From the NCBI GenBank assembly GCA_023259635.1, contig JALRGX010000151.1:1-33624 (forward strand): a stretch of DNA of 33,624 nt. The letters run 5' to 3'. Source of the DNA: Methylotenera sp. (GTDB lineage Bacteria > Pseudomonadota > Gammaproteobacteria > Burkholderiales > Methylophilaceae). The position numbers and the translations under genes were made by a program. The notes under the pieces were generated by a model. That model made no database searches. It was not told where the DNA came from and saw nothing but the letters and a program-made list of their open reading frames with translations. Below, in pieces: positions 1 through 6,336 of this stretch (position 1 is the stretch's first letter; the number at the start of each line of letters is the position of its first letter).

Positions 1-98
1 CAAAGGCGCACGGAACGCAGTAACCGAGATAGTATGCGGTATACAGCGAGGTTGCGAAGATTTTTAATTAAAATTTCGCGCAACGCAGTAATGCGCCC
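1..98. repeat. Intergenic repeat, copy 1 (left edge of window)
   Basis: This stretch shares two blocks with 23870-23950. One is the outer block GGCGCACGGAACGCAG followed by AACCG (about 5-26). The other is the closing block GCGCAACGCAG-AAT-GCGC (about 77-96). Between them lies a different short hairpin, GTAT (32-35) pairing with ATAC (41-44). The left end may be cut by the window edge. It sits 3' of the YeeZ-like gene, so it could act in the 3' end of that mRNA. Function is unknown. Confidence 0.6.
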
Positions 99-131
99 AA
101 AATATGTATTTATAGAAATGCCCATAATGTA

Positions 132-989
132 TCAGGTTGGCATTTGTGACAGTAAGGTACGATAACCCGCCTGATAATCAGGATACTGCAACTTGAATCC
201 GGTTGCCAGCATAACTTTATTGCTCAGGCGCTTGCCACCGCTTACAGGCATATGTTCGGGCATATTCCCTTGCAACTGCGTCGCCAGCCAGTTCAGCACC
301 TCGTATTGCGGAACCGGTTTGGAATCTGTCACGATATAGCAGTTTTGAACGGCATTACCTGCCAGCACCTGCCTGATTAAAAACACAAGAAATGCCGCTG
401 CATCATCCCTGTGAATGCGATTGCTCCAGGCATTCTGCCTGGGCCAATTACCTGGTGACTTCGCCAGATTCAGCATGCGCAGCCTGCCCGGCCCGTAAAT
501 GCCGGATAACCTGAGAACCGTGGTGCCGCAAGTGCGTGTATGCAATAACTGCTCGGCCTCTAGCAGGCGCTTGCCGCCAAAATCTGCCGGTAACGCTGGC
601 ACTGATTCATCCAGCAGCTGCTCTGTATCCTGCCCATAGACCCTGGTACTGGAAACAAAGAACACATGTTTAAGCCGTGGATTGCTGTTCTGCATTGCCA
701 GCATATTGCGCAAACCATCCACATAAGCCGCCTTGTATTCGGTATCACTCTGCCCGCCGGCAGCTACGCAATACACAATGATCTCCGGCTGGATCGTCTC
801 CAGCATCGCCAAAGATGCAGTATGCGTAACATCTCCGGCTATGACCTTAACCTGGTTGTTAACCGCATCTTCAGGCCTGGATTGTAAAGTGCGCTTGAGG
901 CCAATAACTTCAACCCCTGACTTTACCAACTGCCTGGCGATTTCCGCGCCAAGATCACCGAAGCCGACAATCAATACTTTAACGGTCAT
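132..989 (-). CDS. NAD(P)-binding SDR/epimerase-like protein (YeeZ-like)
   Basis: The 285-residue protein begins with a beta strand and a dinucleotide-binding loop, GFGDLG at residues 9-14, typical of extended short-chain dehydrogenases and NAD-dependent epimerases. A later VSSTRVYG segment matches the SSxxVYG stretch of that fold. However, the usual YxxxK catalytic pair is not obvious, since the Tyr in VYGQ is not followed by Lys at +4. This resembles the YeeZ-type subgroup, whose substrate is unknown. The ATG overlaps the end of the upstream Nudix gene by 11 bases, so the two are probably co-transcribed and translationally coupled. The protein should be cytoplasmic because no signal or membrane segment is visible. 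The specific reaction cannot be assigned. Confidence 0.8.
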   Translation of the reverse strand: MTVKVLIVGFGDLGAEIARQLVKSGVEVIGLKRTLQSRPEDAVNNQVKVIAGDVTHTASLAMLETIQPEIIVYCVAAGGQSDTEYKAAYVDGLRNMLAMQNSNPRLKHVFFVSSTRVYGQDTEQLLDESVPALPADFGGKRLLEAEQLLHTRTCGTTVLRLSGIYGPGRLRMLNLAKSPGNWPRQNAWSNRIHRDDAAAFLVFLIRQVLAGNAVQNCYIVTDSKPVPQYEVLNWLATQLQGNMPEHMPVSGGKRLSNKVMLATGFKLQYPDYQAGYRTLLSQMPT

Positions 990-1524
990 GTTGCTGCAGG
1001 AACTGTTCGGCCATAAATAATGCCGCGATTGTTTTACTATCAGTAATCTCGCCGCGCCGTATCATAGACAGGCAATCTTCCATTTTCAGATCAAACACTT
1101 CCAGCAACTCATCCTCATCGCGCTGATGACTGCCTGCCGTCAGGTTTTTTGCCAGAAAAACGTGTATCACTTCATTGGAATAGCCGATGCAAGGATGCTG
1201 TATACCGAGCTTGATCCATTCTTGCGCTGCATAACCAGTTTCTTCCAGAAGCTCCCGCTGGCCGGTTACCAGAACATCCTCATCCGGGTCAATTTTTCCG
1301 GCCGGCAATTCTATAAACACCTGCTGCAGCGGGTACCTGAACTGGCGTTCCAGCACAACACTCCCATTTGAAAGCAAAGGTATCACCACGACTGCGCCAG
1401 GATGCACCACATACTCACGATGACTTATATTGCCATTAGGCAAACGTACACAGTCCCGTTTCACGGTAAGCAGGTTACCCTGCGCAATCATCTCGGAGCT
1501 AATAAAATGTTCGGTTAAATCCAT
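979..1524 (-). CDS. Nudix hydrolase, probable ADP-ribose pyrophosphatase
   Basis: The 181-residue protein carries a complete Nudix box from Gly76: Glu82, Arg90-Glu91, Glu94-Glu95 and Gly97 fit the G-x5-E-x7-REUxEExGU pattern for Mg-dependent hydrolysis of nucleoside diphosphates linked to X. Upstream residues such as VVVIPLL and the RQFRYP motif match the ADP-ribose pyrophosphatase (NudF/YffH-like) branch, which cleaves ADP-ribose to AMP and ribose 5-phosphate. Substrate is inferred from these motifs only. The gene overlaps the following SDR gene by 11 bases. In many betaproteobacteria a Nudix gene of this type directly follows nuoN and a DUF2818 gene. Here it lies about 12 kb from them. Confidence 0.88.
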   Translation of the reverse strand: MDLTEHFISSEMIAQGNLLTVKRDCVRLPNGNISHREYVVHPGAVVVIPLLSNGSVVLERQFRYPLQQVFIELPAGKIDPDEDVLVTGQRELLEETGYAAQEWIKLGIQHPCIGYSNEVIHVFLAKNLTAGSHQRDEDELLEVFDLKMEDCLSMIRRGEITDSKTIAALFMAEQFLQQHDR

Positions 1525-1705
1525 ATAGAGTCCGTATAAAGTTACGGCTAAAAGTGTAGCATTACTCGGAGTAAAGTCTACTTGAGATATGATGTCATCA
1601 AAATTTAAACTTGTTGATTTTCACTGAGGATTCATTGCCCTGCGTAAATGATTTGCCCGCAGGATAACTTACCAGACTTGGTTGATACCGCCTGGAATAG
1701 AATAA

Positions 1706-2332
1706 TTAGATATTTTGGGCAATAAGACCTATCAATGCCGAACGCCCATTATGTCCAATACCTTCGGTGATATCATCCTCATACTCTGTTAACGCTTCAA
1801 TTTTCCAACCGGAGAATGCTTCCAGTAGAATTTCCCTGGTGTAAAGATTGTTGGCGTCAGATGGCCCGCCAGTTTTATATTCGAGCTGTTTAGGCGTGTA
1901 CCCATGCAAAATGATTCTGCCTCCCGGACGAGTCAGTTTCTTCATGAGTTCAAATTGCTGCGCCATTCCCTCACGTCCGACAAACTGAATGAAGATACCT
2001 ATCACCCAATCCAGCCTACCTATGAAACCTGTTTTTTCCCAGTGATGAAAGAGCATATCGGAATGAAGAAACTGAATATCAACCTGGCGTTCCAACGCAA
2101 GCTTTCTGGCCTTATCCAGCGCTACTGATGATATCTCGATTGCCGCAACATCAAGACCTCTTTCCGCAAGCCATACCGAGTTGCGACCTTCACCATCAGC
2201 CAGCAGCAGCGCCTTTTCACCTTTTTTGAAAATATCAGCCCTGTTCGCTAAAAAGTGACTGGGCTCTGTTCCAAAAAGATACTGCTCGCCAGCGTCACGG
2301 TATCGATTGCTCCACATTGCTTCTTGATTCAT
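1706..2332 (-). CDS. Class I SAM-dependent methyltransferase (TehB/TPMT-like)
   Basis: The 208-residue protein has a Rossmann methyltransferase layout. A glycine-bearing motif I (LLADGEGRNSVWLAERG, about residues 43-59) is followed by an acidic strand end (VAAIEIS), then a motif with Asp (HSDML) and a later PGGRIILHGY strand. The spacing and the WSNRY/LFGTEPS N-terminus resemble the small TehB- or thiopurine-methyltransferase-like group, which methylates small or metalloid substrates. The real substrate cannot be read from the sequence. An AGG a few bases upstream of the ATG is a modest ribosome binding site. The gene lies 134 bases downstream of ccoG on the same strand and may have its own promoter. 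Confidence 0.82.
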   Translation of the reverse strand: MNQEAMWSNRYRDAGEQYLFGTEPSHFLANRADIFKKGEKALLLADGEGRNSVWLAERGLDVAAIEISSVALDKARKLALERQVDIQFLHSDMLFHHWEKTGFIGRLDWVIGIFIQFVGREGMAQQFELMKKLTRPGGRIILHGYTPKQLEYKTGGPSDANNLYTREILLEAFSGWKIEALTEYEDDITEGIGHNGRSALIGLIAQNI

Positions 2333-2466
2333 AAACCTAACTTTGTGATTAAAAATAATTTTTATCTTATACCAAGAAAGATAGACTGGTTCGAGTTTAG
2401 AACAGACACATCACCATAGCAACATATCATGTTGTCACAAAGCCAAACCAGCCAGTAAGCTATTAA

Positions 2467-3909
2467 TTAACGCGGCACCAGAAACACCGACTTCTCAGTC
2501 ACGGCTTCATTATTTTCAACGGCACGCACCTCGAACCTGACCTGGTGCGAACCGGACTTGATAGAACCATCCGGAATCTGCAGGCGCACCGGAATCCAGC
2601 GTGACTCAGCCGGGTTCACCGTCACAGCATCCTCACGGTCAAGCACATCGGAGGATACTTTCAGGTGATCAATGCCAGAAGCACTGAGTACATACTTCTG
2701 CGTACTTTCTGTCGCGTTCATGATTTGCAGCTGGTAGACATTCTCCAGCATGCCGCCCTCCGCCAGGCGTGCCATCACGCCACGGTCACGCACGATATCA
2801 ACGCGGAACGAGTCCCTTAACATCAGGCTGGTCAGCAGGCTGACTACCAGCAATGTCAGGATGGCGGTATAGATCATAACGCGTGGCCTGAGAATGCGGC
2901 GCAGCATCTGGGCGCGGTTCATGCCCAGATTCATCGCATGCTGGGTCGAGTATTTCACCAGGCCGCGGTCATAGCCCATTTTATCCATCACGGTGTCGCA
3001 GATGTCAGCACAGGCACCGCAGCCGATACATTCGTATTGCAGGCCGTTACGGATATCGATGCCGGTAGGGCATACCTGTACACACAGGCTGCAATCAATA
3101 CAGGCACCTTGCTTGTTCTTGTCCATGTCACCTTTACGCGATGCCTTGCCGCGCGGTTCGCCGCGTTTTTCATCATACGTCACGATTAGGGTATCGTCAT
3201 CAAACATCGCGCTCTGGAAGCGTGCGTATGGGCACATGTATTTGCATACCTGCTCACGCATGAAGCCGGCATTGCCGTAGGTGGCAAAACCGTAAAACAG
3301 GATCCAGAAGGTCTGCCATGGGCCTAATGCCATGCCTGCAACAGCGCTGCCCAACTCACGAATCGGCGTGAAGTAGCCGACAAAGGTAAAGCCGGTCCAT
3401 AAGGCAAAGGCAATCCAGACGAAATGCTTGCCGCCCTTCTTAAGCAGTTTCTCGGCAGACATGCCGCCTTTGTCGAGTTTCATGCGGGCGGCACGGTCAC
3501 CTTCGATTTTTGCTTCTATCCACAGGAAGATTTCGGTGTAGACAGTTTGCGGGCAGGTGTAGCCACACCAGAGGCGTCCGGCAACCGCGGTGAACAGGAA
3601 CAGCGAGAGTGCGGAGATGATGAGGATGCCGGTGAGGTAAATCAGGTCTTGCGGATATAGCACCAGATTGAAGATGTAGAAGCGTCGTGCTTCGAGGTCA
3701 AACAGTAGGGCCTGGCGCTGTCCCCATTCCAGCCAGGGTACGCCGTAAAAAACAAGCTGGGTCAGCCATATCATGACCCAGCGCCATTTGGTGAAGAACC
3801 CGAACGTGCTGCGCGGATAGATCTTTTCCGCAGCAGCGTAGAGATTGATTACAGTCTCATTAGCTGAGGTCTTATTATCAGCAGGCTTGATGTCTTCTTT
3901 TTTAATCAT
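2467..3909 (-). CDS. ccoG: Cytochrome c oxidase accessory protein CcoG (FixG/RdxA-type)
   Basis: The 480-residue membrane ferredoxin is the family that reduces or inserts copper during assembly of cbb3-type cytochrome oxidases. An N-terminal segment leads to several membrane spans (about residues 42-60, 87-110, 164-182, 199-215 and 340-362). Cysteines C115/C119 and C222/C226 flank the spans. Two CxxCxxCxxxC clusters follow (C270, C273, C276, C280 and C294, C297, C300, C304) for two 4Fe-4S centres. The C-terminal about 110 residues form the periplasmic immunoglobulin-like domain of the family. An AGAGAG sequence precedes the ATG. No ccoNOP, ccoI or ccoS gene is in the window, so the oxidase it serves must be encoded elsewhere. 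It is transcribed divergently from the sigma-54 activator gene. Confidence 0.95.
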   Translation of the reverse strand: MIKKEDIKPADNKTSANETVINLYAAAEKIYPRSTFGFFTKWRWVMIWLTQLVFYGVPWLEWGQRQALLFDLEARRFYIFNLVLYPQDLIYLTGILIISALSLFLFTAVAGRLWCGYTCPQTVYTEIFLWIEAKIEGDRAARMKLDKGGMSAEKLLKKGGKHFVWIAFALWTGFTFVGYFTPIRELGSAVAGMALGPWQTFWILFYGFATYGNAGFMREQVCKYMCPYARFQSAMFDDDTLIVTYDEKRGEPRGKASRKGDMDKNKQGACIDCSLCVQVCPTGIDIRNGLQYECIGCGACADICDTVMDKMGYDRGLVKYSTQHAMNLGMNRAQMLRRILRPRVMIYTAILTLLVVSLLTSLMLRDSFRVDIVRDRGVMARLAEGGMLENVYQLQIMNATESTQKYVLSASGIDHLKVSSDVLDREDAVTVNPAESRWIPVRLQIPDGSIKSGSHQVRFEVRAVENNEAVTEKSVFLVPR

Positions 3910-3987
3910 GTTTCAAAACTCTCTTTTTTAGAATACACCCTTAACATTGCATTAAATATGCCAGAAGAAATCTGCTCAATTAAGCTA

Positions 3988-4004
3988 TTGTTTATATTAA
4001 ACAA
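3988..4004. promoter_or_regulatory. Palindrome TTGTTTA-TAT-TAAACAA, candidate operator
   Basis: A perfect 7-base inverted repeat with a 3-base centre lies in the ccoG/activator divergent region, about 80 bases upstream of the ccoG start codon. Its outer TTG...CAA bases are like those of FNR-type sites, but the FNR core TTGAT-N4-ATCAA is not matched, so the cognate regulator is unknown. The A/T-rich composition raises the chance of a coincidental palindrome. Confidence 0.35.
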
Positions 4005-4058
4005 ACAAGGTTTCCACCTGCAAAAAAACTCCAACCTCCAAAATACGACGTTTTGTTG

Positions 4059-4072
4059 TGCCAAATATGGCA
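4059..4072. promoter_or_regulatory. Dyad TGCCA-AATA-TGGCA, distal copy of a pair
   Basis: A perfect inverted repeat with 5-base arms and a 4-base spacer lies 55 bases before the sigma-54 activator start codon. It has the same TGnCA-N4-TGnCA form as the site at 4099-4112, exactly 40 bases away centre to centre, close to four helical turns. Paired dyads of this kind are typical of activator or autoregulatory binding sites; the binding protein is inferred to be the adjacent regulator. Confidence 0.4.
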
Positions 4073-4098
4073 GTTTTTTATTTAAAAAAAGATTAAAC

Positions 4099-4112
4099 TG
4101 TCATTTTTGACA
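4099..4112. promoter_or_regulatory. Dyad TGTCA-TTTT-TGACA, proximal copy of a pair
   Basis: A perfect inverted repeat with 5-base arms ends 14 bases before the activator start codon, where a bound protein would block transcription or translation initiation. It matches the distal dyad at 4059-4072 in the TGnCA-N4-TGnCA pattern. This suggests negative autoregulation by the neighbouring PAS-AAA-Fis protein, which is an inference from position. Confidence 0.4.
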
Positions 4113-4126
4113 TAGCAGATAATTAA

Positions 4127-5419
4127 ATGTCCAGCACTAAAATCACTGAGCTCCTGTCTTACCTGGATAACCAGCCCCAACCTCACATTGTGATGGATAA
4201 AAATTACACCATTATCGGGGCCAATACAGCCTATAGTTCACAGTATAGTGATGGCAAACGATTGGTGGGGCGGCATTGCTATGAAGTATCTCACCATTTT
4301 GACCGGCCTTGTGATCAAGCCGGCGAATCATGTCCGCTCAAACACAGCAACAAGACCGGGCGTCCGCAGCGTGTGCTGCATTTGCACCAGACGCCACGCG
4401 GTGAAGAGCATGTCGATGTTGAATTGACACCGATACATGATAGCAATGGCGAGCTAATCTATTTCGTTGAAATGATGCAGACAATCCGCAATGCCGGTGC
4501 GACTTCATCATCACAGGGTATGGTCGGACGCTCACCTACTTTCAATAACATGCTAGGGTTGATAGAGCGTGTAGCGCCATCCGAAGCTTCTGTACTGCTG
4601 CTTGGTGAATCCGGTACCGGTAAGGAACTGGTGTCGCAGGCCATACATAACGCCAGCAACCGGGCTAACAAGCCTTATGTGGTTGTAGATTGTTCAGGAC
4701 TGACAGAATCATTATTTGAGAGCGAGCTGTTTGGCTATGAAAAAGGTGCCTTTACCGGGGCTACGCAGCGCAAACAGGGGCTGATAGAGAGCGCCAGCGG
4801 TGGTACGCTGTTCCTTGATGAAGTTGGGGATATTCCGCTTAATCTCCAGGTTAAATTATTACGCCTGCTGGAAACCGGTACCTACCGCCGGGTGGGCGGG
4901 GTTGAGCCATTGAGGGCTGATTTCAGGCTGGTGGCAGCAACGCATCGCGATCTTAAAAAAATGGTAGAGCAAGAGACTTTCCGTAAAGACCTATATTATC
5001 GGATCAGCACATTTCCTATCCATGTCCCGTCATTAGCCGAGCGCTGTGAGGATATTCCGCTATTATCAGCCGCCCTGCTTGAGCGCATCAGTCCTAAAAG
5101 AAAGTTAAAGCTGCATCCGGAAACAATTGCAAAGCTGCAGGTACGCAATTACGCGGGAAATATTCGTGAACTTAGGAATATACTGGAGCGCGCCAGCCTG
5201 ATGACAGACGGTGATACCGTTATGCCGGAGCAACTGGAAATAGATAAAGAGAATCCCAATCAGGTCACCAATCTTCCTCACCAGGTCATCATTCCGCTGG
5301 AACAGGCAGAAAAACAGTATTTGCAGTGGGCAGAGGCAAATTGCCAGGGCGACCGGCGCATGCTGGCCAGGATGCTAGGCATTAGCGAACGCACTTTATA
5401 TCGCAAACTTCAGGAATAA
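4127..5419 (+). CDS. Sigma-54-dependent activator with Cys-rich PAS sensor domain
   Basis: This 430-residue protein is a sigma-54 (RpoN) enhancer-binding protein. Residues about 12-120 form a PAS-type sensor containing C51, H56, H57, C62 and C69, a cysteine/histidine set that could bind a metal or respond to redox state. The AAA+ domain has Walker A (GESGTGKE, 160-167), the sigma-54 contact loop GAFTGA (207-212) and Walker B ([11 protein letters not shown], 225-235). The last about 20 residues are a Fis-type helix-turn-helix ([18 protein letters not shown]). No receiver domain is present, so control is by direct sensing rather than by a kinase. The start codon lacks a strong ribosome binding site. 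The gene lies just upstream of a sigma-54 promoter and the DUF3149-trxC pair, its most likely target. The signal it senses is unknown. Confidence 0.92.
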   Translation: MSSTKITELLSYLDNQPQPHIVMDKNYTIIGANTAYSSQYSDGKRLVGRHCYEVSHHFDRPCDQAGESCPLKHSNKTGRPQRVLHLHQTPRGEEHVDVELTPIHDSNGELIYFVEMMQTIRNAGATSSSQGMVGRSPTFNNMLGLIERVAPSEASVLLLGESGTGKELVSQAIHNASNRANKPYVVVDCSGLTESLFESELFGYEKGAFTGATQRKQGLIESASGGTLFLDEVGDIPLNLQVKLLRLLETGTYRRVGGVEPLRADFRLVAATHRDLKKMVEQETFRKDLYYRISTFPIHVPSLAERCEDIPLLSAALLERISPKRKLKLHPETIAKLQVRNYAGNIRELRNILERASLMTDGDTVMPEQLEIDKENPNQVTNLPHQVIIPLEQAEKQYLQWAEANCQGDRRMLARMLGISERTLYRKLQE

Positions 5420-5462
5420 TTTATTACAGCCAATTTAAATATACGGAAAATTACTATCTGCG

Positions 5463-5478
5463 TGGCATGCTAATTGCA
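5463..5478 (+). promoter_or_regulatory. Sigma-54 promoter (-24/-12) for DUF3149-trxC
   Basis: TGGCA at 5463-5467 and TTGCA at 5474-5478 are separated by six bases, matching the RpoN consensus TGGCAC-N5-TTGCW. The invariant GG (5464-5465) and GC (5476-5477) have the required spacing. Transcription would begin near 5488-5490, leaving a leader of about 130 bases before the DUF3149 gene. It is 44 bases after the stop of a sigma-54 activator gene. A TATAAT at 5568-5573 could serve as an additional sigma-70 promoter, although its best -35 (TTGAAA, 5541-5546) is 21 bases away, which is too far for an ideal match. Confidence 0.75.
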
Positions 5479-5622
5479 TAAACATGCATAAGTCAATAAA
5501 AAATTGGACTGCCTTTAGTGAGTTGATTACTTAAATTTTATTGAAAAAATGAGTGAAGCTACGCGGCTATAATCACACGAAGAGCTTGATTTATTTAAAT
5601 TCTAACAACCAAGGAGAACGAA

Positions 5623-5751
5623 ATGTTACATGAGTTATTTGGAACTTATACAGGTTTGCTCACAGTTGCGGTGATTGTATTCATGCTGTGCATGTTTGCA
5701 TTTTTCTATAGAATGTTCCTGAAAAATGAAGCTGAGGAACTTAAAAAGTAA
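5623..5751 (+). CDS. Small DUF3149 family membrane protein (42 aa)
   Basis: This short gene encodes 42 residues: MLHELFGTYTGLL, a single hydrophobic membrane span (about residues 12-29), then a charged tail ending in EAEELKK. The size and the pattern of FFYRMF followed by an acidic and lysine-rich tail match the DUF3149 family of small inner-membrane proteins, whose function is unknown. A strong ribosome binding site, AAGGAG at 5611-5616, is six bases from the ATG. Its stop TAA overlaps the trxC ATG by one base (TAATG), so the two are translationally coupled. Expression from the sigma-54 promoter at 5463-5478 is likely. A membrane protein coupled to a thioredoxin suggests an envelope or redox role, which is inference. 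Confidence 0.85.
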   Translation: MLHELFGTYTGLLTVAVIVFMLCMFAFFYRMFLKNEAEELKK

Positions 5752-6188
5752 TGCAGATTAAATGCCCGCATTGTAATAAAGAGAATCGCTTTCCTATTGA
5801 TAAGCTGAGTTCAATCCCCAAGTGCGGTATCTGCCACAGGGGATTGCTCTCAGTACCGATAACACTTAATCAGTCAAACATCGATGAGCTTCTGACGCAA
5901 AAAATATTGCCGGTGCTTATCGACTTCTGGGCGCCTTGGTGTGGGCCATGCAAAATGTTTGCGCCTACATTCCAAGCCGGTGCCGAGAAGTTTGCTGGCA
6001 AAATTGTTTTTGCCAAAGTGGATACGGAAGCTGAGCAAATGCTGGGGGCAAAATACAACATCAGATCGATTCCCACCCTGGTTTACTTCTGGCAAAGCAA
6101 GGAGTTAGGACGCGTCAGCGGTGCGCTGCCGCCAGCCCAACTGAATGAACTGGCATTGCAGCTAGCTCAATTAAGTAGCGCCAAATAA
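5751..6188 (+). CDS. trxC: Thioredoxin 2 (TrxC), zinc-containing thioredoxin
   Basis: The 145-residue cytoplasmic thiol-disulfide reductant has the TrxC architecture. An N-terminal zinc ribbon (C5, C8, C25, C28) precedes a thioredoxin fold with the WCGPC active site (C64 and C67) and the cis-proline loop SIPTLVYF. Length matches the usual 140-150 residues. The zinc ribbon in TrxC is known to make the protein responsive to oxidation. It is coupled to the small DUF3149 gene by a TAATG overlap and would be transcribed with it from the sigma-54 promoter at 5463-5478. In enterics trxC is controlled by OxyR, so control by a PAS-type sigma-54 activator here would be a different arrangement. Confidence 0.95.
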   Translation: MQIKCPHCNKENRFPIDKLSSIPKCGICHRGLLSVPITLNQSNIDELLTQKILPVLIDFWAPWCGPCKMFAPTFQAGAEKFAGKIVFAKVDTEAEQMLGAKYNIRSIPTLVYFWQSKELGRVSGALPPAQLNELALQLAQLSSAK

Positions 6189-6336
6189 AAATTTGAACCG
6201 GATCTGGGCAAGCATGGCAAAGTTTTTGGACGATGACTTCATCCGCGCTGCAGTCGTTACCATATGGAAAACTGCTGACACAGTTAAAAGCGCAATTGGA
6301 AAATGCACCCTCAGTGGATGCAGATTAGGACTTATT
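6189..6336. other. Convergent spacer between trxC and cusA with possible gene relic
   Basis: These 148 bases separate the convergent trxC and cusA genes. On the plus strand a frame from ATG 6233 to TAG 6328 encodes 31 residues ending in KLLTQLKAQLENAPSVDAD, with an amphipathic helical look but no clear ribosome binding site. It may be the remnant of a lost gene tail or chance. No strong terminator hairpin with a T-run is visible. Confidence 0.25.

Noticed and set aside
1639-1663. Inverted repeat CCTGCG…CGCAGG after the methyltransferase gene as a terminator
   Set aside because: The stem is short and no T-run follows it on the minus strand.
5541-5573. Sigma-70 promoter TTGAAA/TATAAT before the DUF3149 gene
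   Set aside because: The 21-base spacing is too long; the TATAAT alone is kept only as a note under the sigma-54 promoter.
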